From Sycon ciliatum (Eukaryota > Porifera > Calcarea > Leucosolenida > Sycettidae), in NCBI RefSeq assembly GCF_964019385.1, contig NC_088651.1, positions 5,934,373-5,998,372 on the forward strand: a DNA stretch of 64,000 bases, read 5' to 3'. Positions 46,349-56,942 of this stretch are shown here, piece after piece. Both the position numbers and the translations under genes were made by a program. How positions within the stretch are numbered: position 1 is the first letter of the stretch; each line of letters opens with the position of its first letter. Under the pieces are notes generated by a model. That model made no database searches and had not been told where the DNA came from. It saw only the letters and a program-made list of their open reading frames with translations.

Positions 46349-46411
46349 GATGTCAACAAGGTTCTGGAAGACCCAGTTTTTCTGGAACGCTACGATGACC
46401 TTTGGAACGAG
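46349..46411 (+). CDS. CARD giant gene, helix exon before CARD2
   Basis: The acceptor is GTTCTCCTAG and the donor GTGAGA. It has 63 nt, phase 0 to 0, and encodes DVNKVLEDPVFLERYDDL then WNE. It aligns residue for residue with the end of the exon at 40613, which shows that the helix exon plus CARD exon pair was duplicated as a unit. Confidence 0.72.
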
Positions 46412-46610
46412 GTGAGATATGCTGCAGAATCCAGACACCGAGTTTGGCCTGGGAAATGATTATCATGATAATGTTGTATGCTGTGCTAGCATGCTCTTGT
46501 GGCTTGACTACAACAGATTCAAGTCTAACGCCCCCCCCCCTCCCATGGCCTACTCTGCTCGGGTAATAGGCCAGGGGAATATGTTTGCACCTGCAATGCT
46601 AATACCCCCC

Positions 46611-46745
46611 AATGCGTTGGACTGGTCTGTCCGAAGAGATCTAAAGATTGTTGAACTTGCCATCAGCAACGCCCAGAACCAAGTTCATGACCGCCAACAA
46701 TGGCGAGGAACTGTCAACAGATGCATTAACTCATGCTTCGGGTGA
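46611..46745 (+). pseudogene. LINE reverse-transcriptase C-terminal remnant
   Basis: ALDWSVRRDLKIVELAISNA followed by VHDRQQWRGTVNRC matches the tail of many LINE ORF2 proteins (DL...A.DR.KWR..V). Only about 45 codons remain. It lies in the intron before CARD2. Confidence 0.55.
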
Positions 46746-46830
46746 TATGCAAAACGGTGTATTATTTATAAATTTCGGAGTAGTGTGACATGATTGGCAG
46801 TATCCATGGCAGCATGGACGTACATGTAGG

Positions 46831-46945
46831 AGAAGTGTTTGCTCCCCACACTAGAGCTCGTGCTTTCCGCCGACTTGACTTGGCACTTGGCTGACTCTCG
46901 ATTGCGATCCAGAGCACACGAGAAGTCAATCAAGCCTTCCACTCA
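46831..46945 (+). mobile_element. Half arm of the CCGACTT foldback family
   Basis: It matches the left arm at 17885-18000 with about 85-90% identity by eye (TTTGCTCCCCAC, GAGCTCGTGCTTTCCGCCGA, CCAGAGCACACGAGAAGTC). The complementary arm is absent. Confidence 0.65.
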
Positions 46946-46999
46946 TATAGTACCAGGGGCGCAGCTGGTCCCCCTTCCAGGGGGGTGCCCAGCCGCATA

Positions 47000-47196
47000 C
47001 AATCAACTTCGCTAATAACGCTAATAACGACTGAGGATATTACGACAATTCGCGAATAATGACAGAATGTCCATGCCCAGAGCAAAGTCCCTTCTACCTG
47101 TAATGCATGTAATGAGACTTCGTGTATAACGACACTTCGCGAATAAGGACACTTTTCTGATGCCCCGCCGAGTGTCGTTATACGCAAAGTTGACGG
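47000..47196 (-). mobile_element. Tigger-like MITE CAGTCAACTTCG, copy 2 (inverted)
   Basis: It has diverged TIRs (CAATCAACTTCG and CAAAGTTGACGG) with TA on both sides. The interior is the reverse complement of the copy at 36331. Confidence 0.8.
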
Positions 47197-47781
47197 TATG
47201 TACATGTACCTATCCGTTTGCAAGGGTGATCACATTGCTTACAGTTACATGGGGTGGCTCCTGACCGAGAAATGAATTGAGAAAATAGTGAATTTGCAGC
47301 GAAGAGACCACTTGCTTTGAGGATGGTGTGCGTAGAGTTTTCATTTCAGTACATTGCTTACAAACAAACAAAAAACGCTGCGTCCCTTGTGACGTCGTAA
47401 TGAAGTGAATTGTGCCGTAGTGGTTACATATCCGCTTGAAAGCTTTTCTCATCCCCATTTTTTAGATCCAACTTCTTTCACAAGGAAAAAGACTTGAAAG
47501 CCAAAGCCTTTAGAGCTTGAAGAGTTGCATCCTTTTCTGACTGACAACTACGACTGAATCGAAAAACCACCAGCACTCTTCTTCTTCGACCACCCTTTTC
47601 TCGAACTGATCGAATGCATTCGGGTCGCCACTTCAAGACCGATCCAGTCCTATTCTGCCCAGACTAGACACCTCTAGCCCTTGGCTCTTTATTTTCGCCT
47701 GACCATTGGTCCTGCAGTTGCCGGACCTGCCAGACTGGTCGCTACGGCCGTGGATAGTATGAACGTGTTGATGATTACAGT

Positions 47782-48044
47782 ACTGTCAGGCGCCGAAAAA
47801 CAGCCAGGCTAGAATTTCACCAATTAGAACGGCCTAGGCTGGATTTTTTGCAGATAAGAACGGAAACCGTAATGTACACTATAATGTACACTCAGACGTA
47901 TAACTCTGCATAAACATGTACATGTAAAAGTGTACCATCGAATAAGAACGAAACTGCTGTGTTCGCTAAAAATAAGAATGGGCTAGGCTCGAACCCTGCC
48001 TCCCCCCCCCCCCCCCCCCCCCCAGTTCTTCGGCGCCCGACAGT
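47782..48044. mobile_element. MITE with ACTGTCAGGCGCCGAA ends
   Basis: ACTGTCAGGCGCCGAA at the left and TTCGGCGCCCGACAGT at the right are inverted. A poly-C run of ~22 lies near the right end. It sits only 66 bp before the CARD2 acceptor. No clear target duplication was read. Confidence 0.65.
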
Positions 48045-48110
48045 CCTGTATGTATGGTTGTTGTACACGTTCTTGCTGTGTCTTTACGCTCCACCATCGT
48101 GTTACTGCAG

Positions 48111-48402
48111 GTGGCCAGGAAGCATATGCAAAGTCAAGATCACATGCAAGAGTTGTGCAAGGTTATCAATGCTGCCGACTTGCTCAACCTTGTCAGCTCA
48201 CAGCATCTCTTGGAGGAGCACACGATACGGGAACTGGAAACGAAGCAGGGAGACGACTTAAACCGTGACTTACTACTTCGGCTGCAGGAAGGTGGCAATG
48301 AAACGTTCGTGCCGTTCTTCCAGCATCTGTGGAGCGAGAGCAAGGATGTTGACGTTGTGCAGCGGATGCATCGGCAGATACTGCACTTGCTGCATACCTC
48401 CG
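48111..48402 (+). CDS. CARD giant gene, CARD2 exon
   Basis: The acceptor is GTGTTACTGCAG and the donor GTGAGT. It has 292 nt, phase 0 to 1. It encodes VARKHMQSQDHMQELCKVIN, ADLLNLVSSQHLLEEHTIRE, LLLRLQEGGNETFVPFFQHL and WSESKDVDVVQRMH. This is the clearest CARD of the four: Leu-rich helix, LVxxxLLEExxxxEL, then LLxxLxxGGNETFxxFFxxL. It is closely similar to CARD1 in the ATFVPFFEQLW / ETFVPFFQHLW stretch. Confidence 0.87.
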
Positions 48403-48472
48403 GTGAGTATTTAGATAGTCTATCTTCACATTGCTGGTTTTCCTTCCTCTCATCCCGACACATGTACAGGCA

Positions 48473-48487
48473 CACACACACACACAC

Positions 48488-48524
<37 letters not shown>

Positions 48525-48559
48525 CACATGTACACACTAATGCACACATACTCACGCAT

Positions 48560-48596
<37 letters not shown>
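48473..48596. repeat. (CA)n microsatellite
   Basis: Two long CA runs are separated by CATGCACATGTACACACTAA-type sequence, 70 bp downstream of the CARD2 donor. Confidence 0.95.
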
Positions 48597-48597
<1 letters not shown>

Positions 48598-48797
48598 CTG
48601 TAGCTGCTACTACAATAAAACTCCCCTTATCTGGGCAGCTTGTGTCCGATCCCTGCCTGTAACTTGTAATTTCCCGTAGCTCACAACATGCATGAACGTG
48701 CGTTTACTGCATTCAAGTAAACGGTTTGTATGCCAATCAATAGTTTTGGGGGTATTTTTGTGTTGAGAACCCAATTTATTGTAATTCTAGATGGGCC

Positions 48798-49124
48798 GCA
48801 GGCAGGCATAGTGGGATGGTCTAAGACCATGATTGAGAAGCAGAGGGCACCAGGTTCAAGTCCTGCTTGGCACCGGAAGGATTTTTTCCAGCCGTGCTGC
48901 GACCCACAGTTAATTGGGAACTCGTGGCCTGGCATGAGGGAAGCATGGATGCAGCGAATGAGATTTTCGGTCTTTGACCACTTTGCTGGTGGGTCTGATC
49001 TACTCACCTCCCGCCGCTTTAGGAGCTGCATCTGCACCTTGATCTTTGAGGGTTGTGGCGTCCCAGCGGATGCGGAAAATTCGGCCTCCGGGCGAGTCTC
49101 ATGCTAACCGCGAATCTTTCTTTT
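48798..49124 (+). mobile_element. tRNA-derived SINE, longest copy (327 bp)
   Basis: A tRNA-like head contains CACCAGGTTCAAGTCCTGC (box B) after a GATGGTCTAAGACC box-A-like segment. The body (GTTAATTGGGAACTCGTGGC...GGAGCTGCATCTGCACC) ends in a T-rich tail. It is flanked by 14-bp target duplications, ATTCTAGATGGGCC (48784-48797) and ATTCTAGATGGGTC (49125-49138). It is collinear with the shorter copies at 31747 and 22095. Confidence 0.9.
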
Positions 49125-49138
49125 ATTCTAGATGGGTC

Positions 49139-49470
49139 GGGAAGGTGCCCGGATTAGGGACATGCCCGGATTAGGGACGTGCCCGGATTAAGGACGTGCC
49201 CGGATTAGGGACGTGCCCGGATTAGGGACGTGCCCGGATTAGGGACATGCCCAGATTTGGGACGTGCCCGGATTAGGGACGTGCCCGGATTAGGGACGTG
49301 CCCGGATTAGGGACATGCCTGGATTATGGACATGCCCGGATTAGGGACATGCCCGGATTAGGGACGTGCCCGGATTAGGGACGTGCCCGGATTAGGAACG
49401 TGCCCGGATTAGGGACGTGCCCGGATTAGGGACGTGCCCGGATTAGGGACGTGCCCGGATTAGGACGTCC
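49139..49470. repeat. 17-bp minisatellite
   Basis: About 19 tandem copies of GACGTGCCCGGATTAGG, with A/G and occasional other variants. It directly follows the SINE's right target duplication. Intronic. Confidence 0.93.
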
Positions 49471-49623
49471 GTGATTAGGCGAGTTTTGCTGTACTTCTTT
49501 TAGACTAGTGCTGAGAGGTTTTCCTTTATTTGATAACAAACTAGGTGAAGTGAATAACAATTCAGATTACTCAGATATAACCGAAAGCAGAGGAAGCAAT
49601 GGTGACACTTCTTGTCCAGTGAA

Positions 49624-49626
<3 letters not shown>

Positions 49627-49673
<47 letters not shown>
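49627..49673. repeat. (TTA)n microsatellite
   Basis: About 15 uninterrupted ATT units. Confidence 0.95.
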
Positions 49674-49737
49674 CGCTTGTTCGCGTTGACATTACCAAGC
49701 AAGCTTGGCTAGTCTTCGCATAAGCCAAATGAACAAA

Positions 49738-49870
49738 AGAAAGGGTTTGCTCCCCACACCGGAGCTCGCGCTATTCCGCCGACTTTAAGTAAAGTCGGCG
49801 GAATAGCGCGAGCTCCGGTGTGGGGAGCAAACCCTTTCTTACAAATCATCGCCGAAGTCGCAACCACTAC
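49738..49870. mobile_element. Snap-back hairpin of the CCGACTT foldback family
   Basis: Arms 49740-49789 and 49794-49843 are perfect complements (AAAGGGTTTGCTCCCCACAC...GCCGACTTTA). The sequence to its right, ACAAATCATCGCCGAAGTCG, equals the reverse complement of that flanking the foldback element at 17896. This shows a shared parental element. Confidence 0.8.
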
Positions 49871-50314
49871 TTCGAACAAAAGAATAGGAAAATAAAATCA
49901 GAAAACAAGAGGATCAAGGCAATTTAGGAATAAAAATCCACACACGCAAACACCATCCAAATAGCACTTGAAGCCAATCCATCTAAATGTTCAGACGAGA
50001 GGAAAACCAGACAATGCAACCAAAGAAAACGAGTGATTTAACCGTCACATGCCCAAAACAATATTATTATAATGGAATTAAAATGCTGCACTAAATATAC
50101 AGACAGTACAGCCTTTGGAGACTTATATCTTCTCTTTCGAGGATACAAAGGCGCTCTGGTATTTTTGCAGAGGAATGGTGGGTCTTTCCTGGTTCTTTTG
50201 AGACCAAAATGGTGCAAACTCATAGGGTTAATATTGCCATATGTGTGGCCATTGAATATTCTGTTTGTGGGTGTGTGTGGTGTCTGTGTGCTTGTTATCT
50301 GTACGTGAGTTTGT

Positions 50315-50333
50315 GCGTGTGTGTGTGTGTGTT

Positions 50334-50387
<54 letters not shown>

Positions 50388-50395
50388 TGCTTGTG
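50315..50395. repeat. (GT)n microsatellite
   Basis: GT repeats with GTTTGT and GCGAGT interruptions. Confidence 0.93.
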
Positions 50396-50410
50396 CTTAT
50401 GACAACTCAG

Positions 50411-50447
50411 GCAACAAAAAGCCACCGGACTCTCAGGGCACATCCGT
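50411..50447 (+). CDS. Candidate 37-nt linker exon after CARD2
   Basis: The acceptor is GACAACTCAG and the donor a perfect GTAAGT. It has 37 nt, phase 1 to 2. With the CARD2 end it reads GNKKPPDSQGTS plus a split Val. Phase matches both neighbours and the equivalent exon after CARD3. Confidence 0.45.
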
Positions 50448-51076
50448 GTAAGTTCCCATGGTGTATTTCTTTTCCTTCTTCCTTCACCATGAGTTACACT
50501 TTCCAACGGCTGTAAGAGAGTTGGAAAGCACGTGTCTTTGTGCGTAGCCATGACAATCATGGTGGTTGAGTAGGGAGTCTGCGCAAAGCAGACACAGCCC
50601 AACATGGTAGTCACTTCGCAGTGGCTTACTTCCCCGACAGGATCAGAACTTCGCCATTGCCAGCCACTGGCTATGCAACTCTGTTGTTGTTTGCTGTGTT
50701 GTACAAGCGGAGCACAAAGACTTGTTATGATCTTGGTGAACTTTAATTAATACCATCACCCTGTCCTAACACATACCTCGGTATGAGTGTTTATCAACGT
50801 TGTTGTGTATACTTATTGGCTAGATAGTTGAATACCTGCATGTCCGCTGACCTGTCTTTTGATCTCCATCTTTCTGCCTGTGTGTCCGGCCATCTGTCCG
50901 GCCATCCGTCTGTCTGTCCATTGCTGTGTCCATTTTACGTCCGTCTGTACATCCATCCGCCCGTCCATCTATCTGTCTGTCTGTCCATCCATGCGTCCAT
51001 TTTTTTCGTCCGTCCATCTGCCCGTTCGCCTACCCGTCCATCCGTCTGTCTGTATGCCTTCTGGTGCGATCTGTAG

Positions 51077-51098
51077 ATCAACGTTTGAGTTGTGGAAG
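51077..51098 (+). CDS. Candidate 22-nt linker exon before CARD3
   Basis: The acceptor is GATCTGTAG and the donor GTAAGT. Phase 2 to 0, encoding STFELWK. It ends in a x-L-W-K/R/N-type helix end like the exons at 40613 and 46349. In phase with both neighbours. Confidence 0.45.
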
Positions 51099-51099
51099 G

Positions 51100-52320
51100 T
51101 AAGTTATGATGATATTATGATGATAATTATATGTATGGTCAGTTGTGACCATGAACATTACATCATTACCCGTATGGATTATACCATGAGTACTAGGGGT
51201 ATGCCGCCGAATATTTTCACGAGTGTGTTATCACAAGTGAAAATATAAGTGACACGGTATACACAGAGTACTGATGGTATAATCCATTTATCCCATGGTA
51301 CTGCCTGAAATAGAGCGTGACCAACAGTAGAATTTGTAAAAACCTCCCTTATTTACTCTTGGCGTGACCCGTGTGCACCGCGCGGGGGATATTTTTGAAC
51401 TGAGTGAACCAAGCGGGCTATATTTTTGAACTGAGTGAACCAAGCTGGCTATATTTTTGACCCCTATGGGGAATGTTGCTGCTTCTTTCCCGCTCAAATC
51501 GGATGCTGATTGGCTGGAACCATGGTTTTCTTCTGTGCCATCGGATAAATAACTTGTATTTCATGCAGCGCGGTGAATGTGGATAATTGAAATATTGTCT
51601 TCTCCCCTGCCATACCTCTAATACTTCTCTTTCTCTTTGTTTCTCTGGCCCGTGCCTCTTTGCCTCCCCTTCTCTTTGTTTCCCCATTTCATTACCCAGT
51701 ATCTGGCTGTTTCTCATCTGAGAAAAAAACCTTACAAAAATAATGAGAATGTGAACGTCCATCTCCAGAATCGATGGCTGCAAAGCCACAGCAAAACCCA
51801 TGGAAAATAGTGCCGAGATAAAATCAGGCTAGTAATGAGTTTACAGTGCTCCGATACTGATCGCTACTATCTAGCTGAAAGGATAGAAGACAAGTCAGAA
51901 ACATGTGAAAGAGAAGAAAAATAAAACGTGTGTGTTCATAACCAGCCAGCATCGAACTCTCGGCCACTCTCTGTAACTCTCTCTCTGCATCTTTCTCCCT
52001 CTGTGTCTGTCTCCACCTCTATATCAGCCTCTATTTCTCTCTCAGCCTGTCCAGGCTCTCTCTCTATCTCTCTTTTTCTATCACCCTCCTTTTTCCCCTA
52101 GCTTCAGGCACAAGGTCATTATGCCTGTAAATATCTCAGTGTTTATGGTTCATATCACATTTTTGTCCTAGAGCTGAAGACTTTTTAGCTACCGAATGTT
52201 CCGGAGTATAGGCCACACTGGCGTGTAAGCAATACAGCCATCTACCTTGTTATTTCGTGGTTCATTTTCCCACCGTAGTATAAGACTTTTCCGGGGTGAG
52301 TTATGAGTATTTGAAGTGTG
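51100..52320. other. Intron, no further feature
   Basis: No exon-like open frame with splice sites was recognised. A degenerate CCGTCCATC/TCTGTC repeat lies just before it (about 50845-51060). Confidence 0.4.
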
Positions 52321-52328
52321 ACTTCTAC

Positions 52329-52490
52329 TCTGGAAAACCCGGTAATACTCTGGAAAACCCGGTAATACTCTGGAAAACCCGGTAATACTCTGGAAAACCC
52401 GGTAATACTCTGGAAAACCCGGTAATACTCCGGAAAACATGGTAATACTCTGGAAAATCCGGTAATACTCCGGAAAACATGGTAATACTT
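52329..52490. repeat. 20-bp minisatellite, 8 copies
   Basis: TCTGGAAAACCCGGTAATAC is repeated in tandem. The first five copies are exact and the last three vary (CGGAAAACATGG). It lies 44 bp upstream of the CARD3 acceptor. Confidence 0.95.
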
Positions 52491-52533
52491 TATTATATCA
52501 GAGGAACCCTGTGTTGTTTGTTACTGTTAACAG

Positions 52534-52813
52534 GTCGTCAAAAAAGAAGAAGAAGATCTCAGTAAGCTGATGGCATCCGAGTGGAAGCGCCTGCTGCAAA
52601 AAATGCGCTTTGACCTTGAAATCTCCATCGAGGAACGCAACGAGATTGAGTCTCAACAGACCGACTTTGCTAGGTTCAAAGCGCTGCTCAGAGTCTACGG
52701 TCGCAAAGGAGAGGAAAGCTTTGCAGTGTTCTTGGACGCTCTAAATGAACTGGATTTGATGTCCAAGGCAAACACACTCCGTCAACTGGCGAAAGATGAA
52801 TTCAGTCTACCCG
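52534..52813 (+). CDS. CARD giant gene, CARD3 exon
   Basis: The acceptor is TTACTGTTAACAG and the donor GTGAGT. It has 280 nt, phase 0 to 1. It encodes VVKKEEEDLSKLMASEWKRL, then LEISIEERNEIESQQTDFAR, ALLRVYGRKGEESFAVFLDA and LNELDLMSKANTLRQLA. It fits the CARD helix pattern (ISxEExxxIE, LLRxxxRKGxESFxxFLxAL). The N terminus is a short acidic/basic helix rather than part of the fold. Confidence 0.83.
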
Positions 52814-53295
52814 GTGAGTATACGGCTTTTGCCTTGCTGCTAGGCAGATTTTCCGGGTGAAGTGTATCATGCCTGCCAATGTTTGCAAACCTGACATCGG
52901 GACAATCACATACCTAGCTATGACCATGTCTACAAGTGTAGCTGTGAGGCATGTGAAAAATACACTTTTGGGTGCCTATTACCACCCTTGATACTGGGAC
53001 GGTCGCGGCCAAAAACGGGCTTGTTGGCAGGCATGGTGTATGTTTCCCAGCTTCTTTTTTGCAATACGTTTGAGAATGTGGTTGGATTTGTGTCATATGC
53101 CGATGCTTGTGTCTGGGTGCCTCTCGTACTGTGTGACGGGCATTGACAGCAGCTGTTGTGACTTGTTGATTGTGGCGCGCGGGCATAGGCCGCAATGACC
53201 TGATGGCCGTATGATATGCTCCATTACGATACCCATCTCTCAGCTAACAGCGGCCAGTCAATGAAGCTTTTGCTGCTCTGGTTCCTCAATGTATA

Positions 53296-53482
53296 CAGTC
53301 AACTTCGCGTATAACGACACTCGGCGGGGTATCAGAAAAGTGTCCTTATTCGCGAAGTGTCCTTATACTCGAAGTCCCATCATATGTATTACAGTTGGAT
53401 GGGACTTTGCTCTGGGCTGACTGGGCATGTCAATTCTGTCGTTATTCGCGAATTGTCGTTATATCTGCAGCGAAGTTGAGTG
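53296..53482 (+). mobile_element. Tigger-like MITE CAGTCAACTTCG, copy 3
   Basis: CAGTCAACTTCGCG at the left and CGAAGTTGAGTG at the right, with TA on both sides. Same orientation and interior as the copy at 36331. Confidence 0.83.
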
Positions 53483-53707
53483 TATTCTCCATTGCATGTA
53501 TGTACATTCAAGTGGTCTAGTAATGTGTCATTGACCCCCCCCCCCCCCCCACATACTTCCTGTATGAGCTTTTGCAATACCTTGTGGGAGTAACACTTCC
53601 GAGCAGCGCCCGTCAATCCCAGCTGAGACTGCTGGGTCCACTGGTTTTGCTTCAAATCGGCTGGCACTCTTCTAAGCATGGTATTGACCCGAGGAATATG
53701 AAGGCAT

Positions 53708-53709
<2 letters not shown>

Positions 53710-53765
<56 letters not shown>
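53710..53765. repeat. (GT)n microsatellite
   Basis: About 27 GT units, 60 bp upstream of the exon at 53825. Confidence 0.95.
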
Positions 53766-53767
<2 letters not shown>

Positions 53768-53824
53768 CGTGCGTGCATGCGCGTGTGCATGTGTGCGTGT
53801 GTGTGCATCCACGGACTTCTGCAG

Positions 53825-53870
53825 ACGGCTACCTGGAGAAATTGGACACTAGAATGAAGCGCAACAGAAA
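53825..53870 (+). CDS. CARD giant gene, linker exon after CARD3
   Basis: The acceptor is GACTTCTGCAG and the donor GTAAGT. It has 46 nt, phase 1 to 2. It reads [15 protein letters not shown] and then half of a Lys codon. It joins the CARD3 end (CCC G) and the next exon (GGCC...) without frame conflict. Confidence 0.6.
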
Positions 53871-54298
53871 GTAAGTCTTCTCTGAGTTAGCCTAGTTAGT
53901 CATATGACCTTCAGTTGTGCTCGGTGAAATATGACCCAATGTGCATTGCTGGTGACGCCCTGGACCAGTTCCGAATACATCCCTGTGTTTGTACATGTGT
54001 ACGTCCAGCCGCATTCGTACCACTTCCAGTGTGTCAAGGGCCGTGCAAGTTGAGGACGGCAAACGTGCACTCTGGGTCGGATTTTATCGAGCACAACTGT
54101 ACACGTGAACTATGTGCAGGAATGCTATGTCAGTTGAAGCAATGTAGGCTCCGGGATTATTTATTCGGCTACGTTCGTTGACTTAGAACGAGCGTGTGCA
54201 GCACGTAACATCAGTCTGCCCTGAAACTTATCGGCAACGAAAAATGTTGAGCTGGCCAATTCAGCAAGCTACACGCGGACTCCTTTGTGATAAAAGCA

Positions 54299-54393
54299 GT
54301 GTGTGTGTGTGTGTGTGTGTGTGTTTGTGTGTGTGCGTGTGTGTGTGTGTGTGCGTGTTTGTGTGTGCGTGTGCGTGTGTGTGTGTGTGCGTG

Positions 54394-54431
<38 letters not shown>

Positions 54432-54475
54432 TGTGTGTGCGTGTGTATGTGCGTATGTGTGTGTTTGTGTTTGCA
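54299..54475. repeat. Compound (GT)n repeat
   Basis: About 175 bp of GT repeats with regularly spaced GC and TT interruptions, 33 bp before the next exon's acceptor region. Confidence 0.95.
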
Positions 54476-54507
54476 CATGTGATCTGCTTGTCTGTGTGTA
54501 CTATCAG

Positions 54508-54544
54508 GGCCCGTCAAGATCCGGGGAAAGAGATGTATCGGAAG
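54508..54544 (+). CDS. CARD giant gene, linker exon before CARD4
   Basis: The acceptor is GTACTATCAG and the donor GTAAGC. It has 37 nt, phase 2 to 0, encoding ARQDPGKEMYRK. Together with the exon at 53825 it bridges CARD3 and CARD4 in frame. Confidence 0.6.
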
Positions 54545-54898
54545 GTAAGCAGGGGTGTAGCATAGCCCTTTTCAGTCCGATTTGGAAGGTCATGTGACAT
54601 GACATAGTGTGCACAAGTCACCCTATTTTCATTGTTGCAGCCAAGTATACTGACTCAGCAAGCTCCTTTTATTTGGAAGTTTTGCGGCAAACTGCACTCA
54701 GAAACGAGTCTGACTCAGCAGGCTATACATCATTCACCTTTGATGTTGAACTACATATACTATCGGCTGCTTCTTAGGAACGATTTGCTGGAGGCTCGGA
54801 CTTTGAGACTTGCAAACAAACATGCTTCTTTTCCTTGAGTGGCAGGGAACAGCAAGTGGGTACAAAGACAGCACAGTCTAGTCTGTCACTTCACACCA

Positions 54899-54958
54899 GG
54901 GTTCAGGGTCCAGGGTTCAGGGTTCAGGGTCCAGGGTTCAGGGTTCAGGGTCCAGGGA
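54899..54958. repeat. (GGGTTCA/GGGTCCA)n short tandem repeat
   Basis: Heptamers GGGTTCA and GGGTCCA alternate with a 21-bp higher-order period. It looks telomere-like but is too short and variant to be telomeric. Confidence 0.85.
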
Positions 54959-55440
54959 GTAGTAAAACAATTTGTCTCCTTAGCCAAGGCGTACCCAGAT
55001 TCTACATGAAAGGCAGGAGATTTCTCTGGTGTGTGTGTGTGTGGGGGGGGGGGGGGAGTATATCAGTATCTTATTGTGTCCGTACCCGAAGGACACTCTC
55101 GTCGGCCGCTAACACCCGGTAAACCCTAGCGGCAGATGGAGCGCCTACCAGTGGGGGTTGCTGTTGATTCTTATCTTACTTCGCAAGGCCAGAGTGAGGG
55201 GAGACGTTTCACAACCACTGGCACAAGTGCCGAGAAATCCCATAAGCCACATGAGGGGGGGGGGGGGTGCTTCATGGGTGGGTGGGGGGGGGGGGGGGGC
55301 TTCATGAATATTCCTCCAAAACGTGTGTTGATATGTTTGAAATTATTCATTCCCGATTTTGGGCTCGTGACACATTACTACTGCTATTCTTGAGCATCAT
55401 GGACCTCCTATCTATTTGCAATGCGAATACTTTTGCCCAG

Positions 55441-55711
55441 ATCATCTACCCGAACCTGCACGACTTGAGTCAATGCATGACGGTGAGAGATTTCCTCACC
55501 GACCTCAGAACCAAGGACGTGGTCAGCTCCAGTCAGAAAACCGACATTGAAGAGAGAGGAAAGGACCCAGTCGATCAGGCTGGCTACCTGCTGGACTTGA
55601 TGCAGCACAAGTCGGAAACGCAGCAGAAGGACTTCCTGTATATTCTGTACAAGCAACCCGGAAAGGTCAAGGACATTGCTAAGGACCTGCTACAGCAGCA
55701 TTTCGAAGGGG
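55441..55711 (+). CDS. CARD giant gene, CARD4 exon
   Basis: The acceptor is CTTTTGCCCAG and the donor GTATGT. It has 271 nt, phase 0 to 1. It encodes IIYPNLHDLSQCMTVRDFLT, LRTKDVVSSSQKTDIEERGK, AGYLLDLMQHKSETQQKDFL and VKDIAKDLLQQHFEG. It fits a CARD (L-x-x-x-DVVSxxxxxDIE, LLDLMxxK...KDFLxxL), more diverged than CARD2. An upstream ATG (55398) in the same frame could give an alternative start, but the phase-0 acceptor fits the pattern of the other CARD exons. Its last base joins the terminal exon to give GVGKSQK. Confidence 0.8.
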
Positions 55712-56942
55712 GTATGTACATGTACATAGCATTAGAACTTTTTTAAATTAATTTTATGGATCTGTGTGTCTGGCTGTGTGTCTGGCTGTGTGTGTGTGTG
55801 TGTTTGTCTGTATGTGTCTCTCTTTCTGTCTGTATGTCTGTCTGTCTGTCTGTCTGTCTGCCGGCCTGCTTCACTCGTTCTTCCTATTCTCCTACTTGCC
55901 CTGTCTTTTTCTTCTTTTCTCTTATTCGGGTACGCGAACAAACTTCGAATATGCAATGGTGATAAGATGTCATTGCATCATTCCTCCAATGGGAGTTGGA
56001 TGTACCGGTACGCCTTGCTTCTTCTTCTTAGTGGTGCTCCTCCTGCGGAAATGTTCACGTCGAACTGACTCTGCTGTGAGCCACGAGAGGGCTTGAAAGC
56101 CCAGGAGCCCTCGCTATGCTTTTTTTGTATTTTACCTAGGTCATCATGACTATGTGCTATTCGAACGTATAGAAATGATTTGCAATACAAAACCTTGTGC
56201 CGGATAGTGGTTTTGCAAAGACTTTTCTATCAGTTCGAATAATACATGGCCTACATTGAAGGTATAACAAAAGCATATTGAGGGCTCCTGGGATTTCAAG
56301 CGTTCTTGCTCCTATTTTTTTTCGGTAAAGATTTGCATTATCATTGTCTGTACCGGCCGAGCATTAGCGTGCATAGCGAAATTTCTGCCTCCTTTTATCC
56401 CTGCGTGGATCACTATTAGTGCTTGGCTCCGAAACCTCTGCTGGTTGCCTTCTGAACACAGTCAAAACTAAACTGAAAAGCAGGGTACAAGAGCGAGGGG
56501 TTACAGCTTCTTATGACAAAGCAGTGCAGCCCAGCCACCTCTGTCTGTGCACCAATCCAAGTTACCTCACTTTTTTTTAGCCCCTCGTTTTGTGCCTCGG
56601 TTCCGTGTTTCTTCTGGTCAAGTTTTGTCTTTGCTAAATATCCCGGGTCTCTTGATTAAGCTGTCACAGTGAGTGAATGAGTTCCACACAGGGACGAAAG
56701 GAGATACTGTGGCTCGACAATGTCAGTTGTCTGATAAATTGACTAAGGACATGAAACTAACAGGTCCATGCCACCCTTTTCTCTCCACCCAACCAGTTTT
56801 CGAGCCGTGAATGGCATCTTTGTATGTATCAGTAGAGCTGACAGTGTGCGGTATGTGGAGTGCGTCCGACACTCAGTGAATTCCAGCCTGTATGTTTATA
56901 CATTTTGTCTGTCTTTGCGTGCGTTGCTTGTTCCCTCTGCAG
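55712..56942. other. Intron before the terminal exon
   Basis: TGTC/TGTG-rich simple sequence at about 55770-55865. Nothing else was recognised. The acceptor TTCCCTCTGCAG ends it at 56942. Confidence 0.55.

Noticed and set aside
49139..49470. Possible internal telomere array (TTAGGG)
   Set aside because: TTAGGG recurs only once per 17-bp minisatellite unit, not as tandem hexamers.
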